From the NCBI RefSeq assembly GCF_000425625.1, contig NZ_AUDU01000016.1, positions 62,001-126,000 of the forward strand: a stretch of 64,000 bases of DNA. The letters run 5' to 3'. This document shows positions 38,852 through 46,950 of this stretch, one piece after another. The notes beneath the pieces were generated by a model, which worked only from the letters and a program-made list of their open reading frames with translations, had not been told where the DNA came from and made no database searches. The stretch's first letter is position 1; every line of letters starts with the position of its first letter. This DNA is from Stutzerimonas azotifigens DSM 17556 (lineage in GTDB: Bacteria; Pseudomonadota; Gammaproteobacteria; Pseudomonadales; Pseudomonadaceae). Position numbers and translations under genes: made by a program.

Positions 38852-39802
38852 TCAGAGCAGGCTCTTGATCCGTGCTTCTTCCGCTAGCAAGTAGGTCTCG
38901 GCCTCCTGTGCGGTGCGGAAGTCCGGCGCCACGCCGACGGTGCGCATGCCTTTCTGGAAGTTTTCGCTTTGCTCGATGGCGGTATTCATGCGGTCGAGCT
39001 TTTCGACCAGCGCCGGGTCCATGCCCTTGGGCGCGTAGAGGGCGAACACCAGCGGAAGGGCAAGGTCGACCCCCTGCTCCTTGGCGGTCGGCCACTCGGG
39101 CGCGGCCGGGTCGCGCTTGTCGGATGCGACCCCGAGGATTTTCACGTCGCCGCTCTTTTCGTACTGCAATGCGGAATTGACGCCCATGATGCCGAGTTGC
39201 AGCTGGCCCCCCAGCAGCTGCGGTGTGCGCTGGGCTTCGGAACCTCCATCGACCAGGCGAATGCGATCCTTGCCGGCAAGTCGGGCCAGGGCCTGTGCCT
39301 TCACCTGGGTGGTGCCGCCCATCTGCATGCCAATAGCCAGGCTGTTGCCCTCTTTATTGACGTAGTCGAGCAGTTCCTTGAGGTTGTCGTACGGGGCGTT
39401 AACCGGCGCCACGTAGGCTTCGTTCAGTGCGCCCAGCGTGGCCAGCGGGCGCATGTCCGCGGCGCCGAAGGGCGAGCGGCCGGATACATGGGCGACGTGC
39501 AGCGCCGTGTGATAGAACAGCAGCGTCGAACCGTCGGGTTTGGCACGCACCAGTGACTGGAAGGCCACTACGCCGCCGCCTCCGCTCTGGTTGACGACCA
39601 CTACGGTCGAGCCGGTGAGTGCCTCGAATTCACGCGCGTAAAGCCGCGCCATCGCGTCGGTGCCCGCGCCAGGGGCCGCCGGGACGAACAGCCTCACGGT
39701 GTTGGCGGGATAGTCGATCTTCTCCGCGGCGCCAGCGATGGTGGCAAAGGCACCCACCGCGACACAGGCAGCGGCCAGGTAGTGCTTGAACATCTTCTTC
39801 AT
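38852..39802 (-). CDS. tctC: TctC/Bug-family periplasmic solute-binding protein
   Basis: This 316-residue periplasmic receptor of the TTT transporter has a Sec signal peptide (about 1-25, ending GAAEK). The Bug-family signatures are present: YPANTVRLFVPAAPGAGTD near the start and VVNQSGGGGVVAF near residue 75. It is the first gene of the operon and lies 67 bp ahead of tctB, so it can be made in excess of the membrane subunits. An alternative start is the Met at residue 4. Bug proteins bind varied carboxylates, and the ligand here is inferred from the neighbouring aldarate dehydratase. Confidence 0.92.
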   Translation of the reverse strand: MKKMFKHYLAAACVAVGAFATIAGAAEKIDYPANTVRLFVPAAPGAGTDAMARLYAREFEALTGSTVVVVNQSGGGGVVAFQSLVRAKPDGSTLLFYHTALHVAHVSGRSPFGAADMRPLATLGALNEAYVAPVNAPYDNLKELLDYVNKEGNSLAIGMQMGGTTQVKAQALARLAGKDRIRLVDGGSEAQRTPQLLGGQLQLGIMGVNSALQYEKSGDVKILGVASDKRDPAAPEWPTAKEQGVDLALPLVFALYAPKGMDPALVEKLDRMNTAIEQSENFQKGMRTVGVAPDFRTAQEAETYLLAEEARIKSLL

Positions 39803-40260
39803 GGCATTGGAACTCTTATAGTTGTTTGTCCAGTGCGGCCTGAATCGAGCGAACCCGTCAGGCCACGTCGTGTTGCGGCGGCGCTTGGCGCGGGCCTGTC
39901 TAGCGTTGCCAGTCCCTCCGTAGTCCTTGCAGGTAGGTTCTCACAGGGCGTGGTCGTACAGGCCGTAACCTGGCGCGCCGGCGTCACTCCGGGTCATGTG
40001 GCCATACTCGGGACGGGACAGGACGCAGAGCCTGGCGATCGTCCCATAGCCAGCGGGCCGACGTGACTGTGGTCAGTGAAAGATCAGGATTGGATAACCG
40101 GCCTTGCCAAAACGGATCCATGACGGACCTCTGCCGCTAGCGCCGCAGCGGCCGGTGAAGGTTCACCGCTCTTGGTTAGCGCGTGCCACTTGCCATTGTT
40201 CATGGTGTTTGCCTCTGTCGTTGTTTTTATTCAGGCCTGCGGTTGCATTACGGGACAGGC
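39803..40260. other. Upstream region of tctCBA with one small open frame
   Basis: The 458-bp gap separates two minus-strand units and should hold the tctC promoter. No clear copy of the galactarate-type operator palindrome was found. One small frame with a ribosome-binding site is listed separately. Confidence 0.5.
40084..40203 (-). CDS. Possible 39-residue small protein or gene remnant
   Basis: On the minus strand an ATG at 40203 with GAGG about nine bases upstream opens 39 codons (MNNGKWHALTKSGEPSPAAA... ending VIQS). It sits 58 bp after the Dabb gene on the same strand, so it could be the last cistron of that operon. I do not recognise it. It may also be the surviving N-terminus of a deleted enzyme gene. 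The evidence is only start context and the open frame. Confidence 0.3.
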   Translation of the reverse strand: MNNGKWHALTKSGEPSPAAAALAAEVRHGSVLARPVIQS

Positions 40261-40569
40261 CTAGGAGCTGGCATTGCTGATCGTGTAGTCGACGGCCACC
40301 CATTCGAAGTACTGCTTGAGATCTGCCACCAACGCCTGATGGGCCGGGTGCGGCAAATATTCGGCTACGGCCTGGGCATCGTCGAACGTCGACTCAAGGA
40401 TGTAATCCCAGCAGATCGGCCGATCCAGTTCGTTGGCCGAAACCCGCCAGTCCCGGACGAAATCGATCGAGTTCGGAAGCAAGCGCATGCGCTCAACGAG
40501 ACGTTCTTCCAGTTCCGCCTGGGGCTCTACGCCCGGAATGCGGCGGAACATCACGATGTGCTTCATCAT
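40261..40569 (-). CDS. Dabb (stress-responsive A/B barrel) domain protein
   Basis: This 102-residue protein is a single dimeric alpha/beta barrel of the Dabb family. It begins MMKHIVMFRRIPGVEPQAELEE, has WDYILESTFDDAQAVAEYLPHPAHQALV in the middle, and ends with the VDYTI edge strand. Dabb proteins are small and mostly of unknown function. Some catalyse cyclisation or act on carboxylate intermediates. It is 12 bp downstream of the aldehyde dehydrogenase, hence part of the RraA operon, and probably acts on the same pathway. Confidence 0.88.
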   Translation of the reverse strand: MMKHIVMFRRIPGVEPQAELEERLVERMRLLPNSIDFVRDWRVSANELDRPICWDYILESTFDDAQAVAEYLPHPAHQALVADLKQYFEWVAVDYTISNASS

Positions 40570-40581
40570 CGGCGTGACTCC

Positions 40582-41997
40582 TCAGCCCTGCTTGCCTTCG
40601 AGAACCCAGGCCGGCGCGTCCTGGAGTGCAACCGGGCGCAGAAAGCGCTCGAGCGCGGCATAGCCGACCGAAGTGGTGCTCGGTGCAGTGGATGCCGGCC
40701 ATGGGCCGCCGTGATGCTGCGCGTGTGTCACCGCGACCCCTGTAGGCACGCCGGCGAACAGGACGCGGCCTGCAATCGTCTCGGCGACACGCACCAGAGC
40801 GCGGTTGGCCTCGTTGGGCTCCTCTACACCCCATAGCGTCGCGGTCAGCGTGCCGCCGATGGCGGCCAGCGCCTCAGTGGCCTCGTTCAGCGAGCGGGCA
40901 CGCACCACGATGGCGGCTGGACCGAACATTTCGTCGCGCAGTCGCTCGTCGGCAATGAAGCGTTCTGCCGAGACCTGGAAAAGCTGCGGTGCCGGACCGG
41001 CGCCATCGACTGCCGGCTCGAACAGGGCCTGCACATCGTTCGCACGGGCAATGGCCGCAGCAGCTTTCTCGAACCCCGAACGAATGCCGTCGGTCAGCAT
41101 GCGGTGGGTCTGGATGGGCTTGAGTGCAGTGCCAAGGCTTGCGACGAAACGGTCGCTGGCCGGGTCGTCGAGCAGGACGATCACGCCCGGGCTGGTACAG
41201 AACTGACCGCAACCCAGGGTGATGGAGCCTGCCAGGGCCTTGGCCAATCCATCCGGGTCCTTTGCCAGCGCGTTCGGCAACGCCACAAGGGGATTGACCG
41301 AGCCCAACTCTCCAAAGAACGGAATCGGGTGTCGCCGTTCGTTGGCCAGCTTCCATAACGCCTTGCCTCCCTGGTAGGACCCCGTGAAGGCAACCGCGGC
41401 GATGTCCGGGTGCTGCACGAGGTGGCCGCCACCGGCCCGACTAGCGCTCTCCACCATCGTCAGCACACCGGCCGGCAGCTGCTGCCTGGCGATTACGCCA
41501 CGGGCCAGGTCGAATACCGCGCGAGACAGCTGCGGGTGGCCCGAATGTGCCTTGACCACGACAGGGCAGCCGGCGGCCAGCGCCGAAGCGGTGTCGCCGC
41601 CAAGTACCGAGAAGGCGAACGGGAAGTTGCTCGCGGAAAACATCGCAACCGGACCCAACGGCACCCGCACACGGGTCAGGCGCGGGCGGCCGGCCGGCGG
41701 CAACCCTTCGACGGCGGCATCATCGATCCGCCTGAACGGAACCCCCGCGTCGACTTCGGAAGCGAATCCGCGAAGCTGGTAGGCCGTACGGGCGATTTCA
41801 CCTTTCAGGCGGGCTTCGCCCAGGCCCGTTTCGCGATCGGCCAAACCGATCAGTTCGTCGGCGTTAGCCTCGAGTACGTCCGCCAACCCGCGCAACAGCT
41901 GGCTACGGACTGTGGCGCCGGATTGTGCCCAAATCGGTCGAGCCTCGGCGGCTTCGGCGACCGCCCGATCGATGAGAGCGAAGTCAGAAATGGTCAT
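40582..41997 (-). CDS. NADP-type aldehyde dehydrogenase, likely 2-oxoglutarate semialdehyde dehydrogenase
   Basis: This 471-residue aldehyde dehydrogenase resembles ketoglutarate-semialdehyde dehydrogenase (KGSADH type III). The nucleophile C267 is in GCGQFCTSPG, the general base E230 is in FFGELGSVNP, and SASNFPFAFSVLGGDTASALAAG forms the cofactor region. It is about 50 residues shorter than many KGSADH relatives, mainly at the N-terminus. In aldarate pathways this enzyme makes 2-oxoglutarate from its semialdehyde, the final step after 5-keto-4-deoxyglucarate dehydratase. That dehydratase is not present in this window. The gene is 21 bp downstream of the NTF2-like gene. Confidence 0.88.
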   Translation of the reverse strand: MTISDFALIDRAVAEAAEARPIWAQSGATVRSQLLRGLADVLEANADELIGLADRETGLGEARLKGEIARTAYQLRGFASEVDAGVPFRRIDDAAVEGLPPAGRPRLTRVRVPLGPVAMFSASNFPFAFSVLGGDTASALAAGCPVVVKAHSGHPQLSRAVFDLARGVIARQQLPAGVLTMVESASRAGGGHLVQHPDIAAVAFTGSYQGGKALWKLANERRHPIPFFGELGSVNPLVALPNALAKDPDGLAKALAGSITLGCGQFCTSPGVIVLLDDPASDRFVASLGTALKPIQTHRMLTDGIRSGFEKAAAAIARANDVQALFEPAVDGAGPAPQLFQVSAERFIADERLRDEMFGPAAIVVRARSLNEATEALAAIGGTLTATLWGVEEPNEANRALVRVAETIAGRVLFAGVPTGVAVTHAQHHGGPWPASTAPSTTSVGYAALERFLRPVALQDAPAWVLEGKQG

Positions 41998-42018
41998 GTA
42001 TCGAGCTCCTCCAGTCGC

Positions 42019-42465
42019 TCAGCGCGCATTGGGCTCAAGGTGATAGCCGCGGTTGGAATAGTCGAAGTCGACCAGTTCGTTGATCGTCACATCCTTATCC
42101 GCCGGAGCGGCGTAATACGCGCGGATCTCCTTGATCAGGCCACTTTTTTCGTCGAACACATACCATTCGTCCCCGCGAAGGGCGGTGCCCAGCTTGCCCT
42201 TCCAGTGCGTCCACTCGATCACGGCTTCGTGGCTGTCATGGCTTACCAGGATCTTCTCGATGGTCCACTGGGAACCGAGGTTTTCGACGCACCAGACCCA
42301 CTTGGCAGCGATCGTGTCGGCGCCGCGCCAGGGAATGTCGGGGAGCCCCGCTGGGAAGTAATGGACGGCGTCAGGCGTGAAGCAGGACACCAGCTTGTCG
42401 AAGTCGGCTTCGTTGCAGGCATCGAAATAGCGGCGGATGAGCTGGGCGTACCGGTGTTCGGTCAT
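42019..42465 (-). CDS. NTF2/SnoaL-like protein
   Basis: This 148-residue alpha+beta cone protein begins MTEHRYAQLIRRYFDACNEADFDKLVSCFTPDAVHYFPAG, the classical SnoaL-like N-terminal pattern, with a later KIRAYY-type strand (LIKEIRAYYAAP). Family members include isomerases, dehydratases and polyketide cyclases as well as non-catalytic proteins. The ATG at 42465 overlaps the stop of the RraA-like gene (TGATG), so the two are translationally coupled. Its placement between an aldolase and a dehydrogenase suggests a catalytic or carrier role on a shared intermediate, but this is inference. Confidence 0.87.
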   Translation of the reverse strand: MTEHRYAQLIRRYFDACNEADFDKLVSCFTPDAVHYFPAGLPDIPWRGADTIAAKWVWCVENLGSQWTIEKILVSHDSHEAVIEWTHWKGKLGTALRGDEWYVFDEKSGLIKEIRAYYAAPADKDVTINELVDFDYSNRGYHLEPNAR

Positions 42466-43271
42466 CACGCGTTCTCCTCTGCGATGATGCTGGGAATGTT
42501 CGGGCGTCCAGAGGCGATCCAATCCCTGTACGCAGCGACCGTGTCGGGGCTGGGCGGGTAAACGCCCCACAACGGTTCCCCCGCTGCAATACGCATGGCC
42601 AGATACCGCTCGATGTCGTCCTGCTCGAGGCAGACTTCGGCAAGCTCTGCGGCGAGATAAGCCGGTACCACCGTCACGCCATCGGCGTCTCCGACGATCA
42701 CGTCACCCGGGTAGACGGCCACGCCAGCGCAGCCGATCGGCACCTGCAGGTCGGCGACGTGGTGGTAGGAGATACGGGTGGTCGCAGTGATCTCCCGCGC
42801 ATAGGCCGGCAAGTTCATCCCTGCGATTTCGCTGCCGTCTCGCAGTGCGCCGTCGGTGATGATCGCCTTGGCCCCGCGCGCCAGCAGGCGCGTCACCAGG
42901 ATGTTGCCGGCGGATGCGGCGCGTGGATCGTTCTGGCTGTCGATGACCAGCACATCGCCCGGCTGAATCTGCTCAACACCCTGCCATTGGAGGTTGTCGC
43001 CGTTGGGCCTGGTGGTCATGGTGCCGTAGGTATCGATGTCTTCGCGGGCGGGAATGAAGCGCATGGTGAAGGCACGGCCAGCGAACGGTTTGGTGTTACG
43101 GCACATGGCGCGCAGACCGACCATCGCCGGTTGACGGAAGCCTCGCTTGAACAATTGGGTGGTCAGCGAGCCGCTGCTGCAACGGGCAAGCTTTTCAAGT
43201 ACGTCGTCGCCGACATGCACACTGCGGTCGGTGCTGTTTTGCAGGGTCTCGGCGTATTGGTGGATCGTCAT
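42465..43271 (-). CDS. RraA-like HMG/CHA-type aldolase or decarboxylase
   Basis: This 268-residue RraA-fold protein begins MTIHQYAETL. The fold hosts metal-dependent class II pyruvate aldolases (HMG/CHA aldolase, oxaloacetate decarboxylase) and the non-catalytic RNase E inhibitor RraA. The catalytic R144-D145 pair is kept in AKAIITDGALRDGSEIAG, and a late DADGVTVVP motif is also conserved, so an enzyme is more likely than an RNase regulator. It is larger than RraA itself (about 160). It is the first gene of the RraA, NTF2-like, dehydrogenase, Dabb operon and is divergent from the IclR-SMP30 regulator. Cleavage of a 4-deoxy-keto-aldarate to pyruvate is a plausible role. Confidence 0.86.
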   Translation of the reverse strand: MTIHQYAETLQNSTDRSVHVGDDVLEKLARCSSGSLTTQLFKRGFRQPAMVGLRAMCRNTKPFAGRAFTMRFIPAREDIDTYGTMTTRPNGDNLQWQGVEQIQPGDVLVIDSQNDPRAASAGNILVTRLLARGAKAIITDGALRDGSEIAGMNLPAYAREITATTRISYHHVADLQVPIGCAGVAVYPGDVIVGDADGVTVVPAYLAAELAEVCLEQDDIERYLAMRIAAGEPLWGVYPPSPDTVAAYRDWIASGRPNIPSIIAEENA

Positions 43272-43327
43272 GCTCTTGTTATCTCCATCAGCTGCGCAGC
43301 ATCGGCTCAACTGTCCGGACTCCGGAT

Positions 43328-43346
43328 GATTCCCATTATCTGGAAC
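43328..43346. promoter_or_regulatory. Candidate IclR operator, rraA-proximal
   Basis: GATTCCCATTATCTGGAAC contains a TTCC-N8-GGAA dyad. It lies 57 bases upstream of the RraA-like gene start and matches, in reverse orientation, 15 of 19 bases of a second site in front of the iclR-type gene. TTCC/GGAA dyads are typical of IclR-family binding sites. Confidence 0.6.
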
Positions 43347-43434
43347 GGCGTCTTGCCAAATGCCTTGGTGTACCCGGATGCTAGGCGTCGTGCCGTACCC
43401 TGAAAACAGCACGGCCTCGAGGATGCCCATGGCA

Positions 43435-43453
43435 GTTCCACATTCTGGGAATA
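43435..43453. promoter_or_regulatory. Candidate IclR operator overlapping the regulator's start region
   Basis: GTTCCACATTCTGGGAATA contains a second TTCC-N8-GGAA dyad and ends four bases before the regulator's ATG, where it would block ribosome or polymerase access. This suggests autorepression. Confidence 0.6.
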
Positions 43454-43457
43454 TTCG

Positions 43458-45137
43458 ATGAGAACGAACGAAGGCACCGCTTCTTTGGAGAAAGCACTGG
43501 ACGTGCTCGAGGCCGTAGGGTCGGCGTCTCAGGGACTCTCGCAGGTGGAACTGGCCGAGCGCACCCGGCTGCCGAAAACCACGCTTTACCGGATCATCGC
43601 CAGCTTGGTGTCCCGCGGCATGTTGCGCCGCGATCCGCTGCGCAAGGTCTACCGCCTGGGCTTCCGCTATCTGGAGCTCGTCCGCAACGCCTATCTCAAG
43701 CCCGACTTGGTCGCGGCGGCCAGCTTCGAGCTGCGCGCGCTGCGTGATCTCACCGGCGAGACGGCCTACCTCGCGGTGCTCGACGGCAATCAGGTCATGT
43801 CGCTGGAGCGGTGTGACGGAGCGCACCCGGTACGCTCCGCGGCTTCGCTCGGGCAAAGCAAGCCGGTGTATTGCACCGGACAGGGCAAGGCCATCCTCTC
43901 CGTGCTCGGCGATGCCGCGCGGGATGAGATTCTCAAGGGCCTGACACTCGCCCCCTTGACCCCGCTGACCATCACCGATCGCCGGCGCCTGCTGGCCGAG
44001 CTGCGTGTCACGCGTGCGCGTGGCTACGCGATCGACGATGAAGAGATTCGCGAAGGCGTTCGTTGCGTGGCCGCTCCCATTGTCGATGGAGGCGGCAAGG
44101 TGCATGGCGCGCTCAGCGTCGCCGGGCCTGCCTACCGGCTGACTCGCGCGCGTCTGGATTTGCTGGGCCCGGAGCTTGCCGATGCGGCCCGGCGGGTCGG
44201 CAGTCAACTGGCGGTCGTCGAGCAACCCAGGTCGGCAGACCCGATCCAGGCCGCCAGCGGCGATTGGGCCTTTCATGGTGCATTTCCGCGCTGGTCGACG
44301 CGACGCCAGTGCCTGTACTGGGCCGACACGCTTGCCCCTGCCATTCGGGTACTGGAAAACGGGCAGGAGCGGCAACTGGCTAGCCTGGACACGCCAGTGA
44401 TCGGCGTCGAGCTGCACCCGGACGGCGTTCTGGTAGCCCAGCAGAATGGATGGCAGCTGATCGACGACGCAGGACGGACGATCAGCCAGGGTGCCTGGCG
44501 CATCGGCAAGCCATCGGCCTTGTGCGTCGATACTCAGGGGCTCATCTGGGGAAGCCTGAAGCAGGCAGGGGGCTGGAAGCTCGGGTGCTATGAGCGTGAA
44601 GCCTCCTTTCACAGTCACTGGAACCTCAGTGAACCCATCGAGGCTCTCGCCTGGAACAGCGACGGCCAGGCGCTTTATGCACTGGCCCCCGAGTCGGGCT
44701 CGATTTATCTACTGACACCGGGACACCCCACCATCCGCCGCTTCGCTACCCTGCCGAAGGGATCGGGCTGCCTCAGCGGCCTGGCGCTGGACAACCATGG
44801 AGGGGTCTGGACAGCTCTGCGCGACGGCTGGAGCGTCGTGCAGTTCTCGGCAGACGGCAGCCTCGAGCGGCTGATTGGCGTACCGGTACCCTGCCCCACC
44901 GATCTGGCCTTTGGCGGCCCGCACCTGGACCGCCTGTACATCACCTCGTCTCGCCATGCCTTGACCCGCGAGGCACTGACATCGGCACCGCTCGCAGGCT
45001 TCTTGCTCGAAGCCTGCCCCGGGCAAGTTGGCTGCAAGGCGGTGGAAACCTCGGGCATCGAGCGACCAGCAAGGCTCCGGCTGCAGGCCGCAGACAGCGG
45101 CCCGGCTCGCCCCTCCTCGCAACAAGGCGCCAACTGA
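43458..45137 (+). CDS. IclR-family regulator fused to an SMP-30/gluconolactonase-like sensor domain
   Basis: This 559-residue fusion begins with an IclR winged helix (1-75, with LPKTTLYRIIASLVSRGML) and an IclR effector-binding domain (about 80-255). A six-bladed beta-propeller resembling SMP-30/gluconolactonase follows (about 265-540). Comparing by eye with human SMP-30, the metal ligands E18, N154 and D204 correspond to H273, E395 and S440, and substrate residue N103 to S353, so lactonase activity is unlikely. The fold may bind a sugar acid or lactone as an effector. Standard IclR proteins stop near 260 residues. It is divergent from the RraA-like operon, with two candidate operators between them. 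Confidence 0.88.
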   Translation: MRTNEGTASLEKALDVLEAVGSASQGLSQVELAERTRLPKTTLYRIIASLVSRGMLRRDPLRKVYRLGFRYLELVRNAYLKPDLVAAASFELRALRDLTGETAYLAVLDGNQVMSLERCDGAHPVRSAASLGQSKPVYCTGQGKAILSVLGDAARDEILKGLTLAPLTPLTITDRRRLLAELRVTRARGYAIDDEEIREGVRCVAAPIVDGGGKVHGALSVAGPAYRLTRARLDLLGPELADAARRVGSQLAVVEQPRSADPIQAASGDWAFHGAFPRWSTRRQCLYWADTLAPAIRVLENGQERQLASLDTPVIGVELHPDGVLVAQQNGWQLIDDAGRTISQGAWRIGKPSALCVDTQGLIWGSLKQAGGWKLGCYEREASFHSHWNLSEPIEALAWNSDGQALYALAPESGSIYLLTPGHPTIRRFATLPKGSGCLSGLALDNHGGVWTALRDGWSVVQFSADGSLERLIGVPVPCPTDLAFGGPHLDRLYITSSRHALTREALTSAPLAGFLLEACPGQVGCKAVETSGIERPARLRLQAADSGPARPSSQQGAN

Positions 45138-45346
45138 TGATTTTTAACGACTAATACGAACCCGTTGGTCGCCTTACCATCGATCGAGCGCATGCATGAC
45201 CGTACGGTGGCAGCCAAGGCCGGTTCCGATTTCAACGGCATGGGGATTCCCTGATCGCGACGTTGCCAGCCATCCGCTGGTCGATGGCAAGCACGCAATC
45301 ACCGTCTATGTTCAGTCATTCCAGTGTTCCGCATGAGGATGTGAAC

Positions 45347-46000
45347 ATGAGCGACTCCAGCGACGACCACGGCCTGTCGCGTCGGGAGGTTCTCGAGCTC
45401 GGCCGAGGGCTTCTGGTTTTCACTCCGGTGACCGCATTGATCGGGCCTTCGCGGGCCGCTGCGGACGAAACCCCCATCAGGCGTACCGAAACCTCGGCCG
45501 TGTCCTTCTCGGTCAACGGCCAGCCCCGCGAGCTGGAGCTGGACAACCGCACGTCCCTGCTCGATGCGATGCGCGAGCACCTGCACCTCACCGGCAGCAA
45601 GAAAGGCTGCGACCACGGCCAGTGCGGGGCCTGCACGATGATCGTCGACGGCCGGCGGATCAACAGCTGCCTGACGTTGGCTGTGATGCACCAGGGCTCG
45701 GAGATCACAACCATCGAAGGCCTGGGCACGCCGCAGCGGCTGCATCCCATGCAGGCCGCTTTCGTCAGGCACGACGGCTACCAGTGCGGCTACTGCACTC
45801 CGGGCCAGATCTGCTCGGCGGTGGCCGTGCTCGACGAGATCGAGCGCGGAGTACCCAGCCATGCGAGCGCCGACCTGACGTCCGCGCCGGAACTGAACGA
45901 CGCCGAGCTGCGCGAACGCATGAGCGGCAACATCTGCCGCTGCGGCGCCTATTCCAACATCATCGAGGCGATCAACAAGGTCGCTGGAGGGCGCGCATGA
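45347..46000 (+). CDS. paoA: PaoA-type 2Fe-2S subunit of periplasmic aldehyde oxidoreductase
   Basis: This 217-residue iron-sulphur subunit belongs to a xanthine-oxidase-family molybdenum enzyme that oxidises aldehydes in the periplasm. A twin-arginine signal ([10 protein letters not shown], residues 11-20, then a hydrophobic run to about 38) would export the folded complex. The plant-type 2Fe-2S cluster cysteines are C88, C93, C96 and C108, and the second cluster has C147, C150, C197 and C199. I chose the ATG at 45347 because the Tat signal follows. The frame upstream is not conserved. Its last bases overlap the paoB ATG (ATGA). Confidence 0.94.
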   Translation: MSDSSDDHGLSRREVLELGRGLLVFTPVTALIGPSRAAADETPIRRTETSAVSFSVNGQPRELELDNRTSLLDAMREHLHLTGSKKGCDHGQCGACTMIVDGRRINSCLTLAVMHQGSEITTIEGLGTPQRLHPMQAAFVRHDGYQCGYCTPGQICSAVAVLDEIERGVPSHASADLTSAPELNDAELRERMSGNICRCGAYSNIIEAINKVAGGRA

Positions 46001-46947
46001 AGTCATTCACCTACGAACGCGCCGCATCGCCTGCCGAAGCCGCCGCCGCAGCCGCACGCGTCCCGGGTGCCCGGTTCATTGCCGGCGGCACCAACCTGCT
46101 CGACCTGATGCGGCTCGAAATCGAAACGCCCATGCACCTGATCGACGTGAACGGGCTGGACCTGGACAAGATCGAGCCCACCCGCGACGGTGGCCTGCGC
46201 ATCGGCGCGCTGGTGCGCAACACCGACCTGGCGGCGGACCCGAGGGTGCGGCGTGACTATGCGGTGCTGTCGCGCGCCCTCCTCGCCGGCGCCTCCGGCC
46301 AGTTGCGCAACAAGGCGACCACCGCCGGCAACCTGCTGCAGCGCACCCGCTGCCCCTACTTCTACGACACCAACCAGCCGTGCAACAAACGCCTGCCGGG
46401 CAGCGGCTGCGGGGCCCTGGAAGGCTTCAGCCGCCAGCACGCGGTGGTCGGCGTCAGCAAGGCCTGCATCGCCACCCATCCGAGCGACATGGCGATCGCC
46501 ATGCGCCTGCTCGATGCGACCGTGGAAACGGCAAGGCCCGACGGTTCGACGCGGCGCGTCCCGATCGCCGATTTCCATCGGCTGCCGGGCGACACGCCGC
46601 ATGTCGAGCATGCGCTGGCGCCGGGCGAGCTGATCACCGCGGTCACCCTGCCGAAGCCGCTCGGCGGCACCCACCTCTATCACAAGGTGCGTGACCGGGC
46701 CTCCTACGCCTTCGCGCTGGTGTCCGTCGCGGCGGTCATCCAGCCGGACGGCAACGGGCGGATCGCCGTCGGCGGCGTGGCCCACAAGCCGTGGCGCGTG
46801 GAGGCGGCCGAGGCCGAATTGCCGCGCGGTGCGCGTGCCGTCGCCGGGCCGCTGCTGGCCGATGCCAGCCCCACCCACCACAACGCATTCAAGCTGACGC
46901 TGGTGCAGCGCACGCTCGCTGCCGTGCTGGCCGAAGCGAGGGCCTGA
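45997..46947 (+). CDS. paoB: PaoB-type FAD-binding subunit of periplasmic aldehyde oxidoreductase
   Basis: This 316-residue FAD subunit carries electrons between the iron-sulphur and molybdenum subunits. The FAD-binding motif is in [16 protein letters not shown] (about 25-40), and [13 protein letters not shown] is typical of the family. Unlike generic xanthine dehydrogenase FAD subunits, it has four spaced cysteines (C119, C129, C138, C157) that would bind the extra 4Fe-4S cluster known in E. coli PaoB. The start overlaps the paoA stop, and three bases separate it from paoC. Confidence 0.94.
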   Translation: MKSFTYERAASPAEAAAAAARVPGARFIAGGTNLLDLMRLEIETPMHLIDVNGLDLDKIEPTRDGGLRIGALVRNTDLAADPRVRRDYAVLSRALLAGASGQLRNKATTAGNLLQRTRCPYFYDTNQPCNKRLPGSGCGALEGFSRQHAVVGVSKACIATHPSDMAIAMRLLDATVETARPDGSTRRVPIADFHRLPGDTPHVEHALAPGELITAVTLPKPLGGTHLYHKVRDRASYAFALVSVAAVIQPDGNGRIAVGGVAHKPWRVEAAEAELPRGARAVAGPLLADASPTHHNAFKLTLVQRTLAAVLAEARA

Positions 46948-46950
46948 GCC

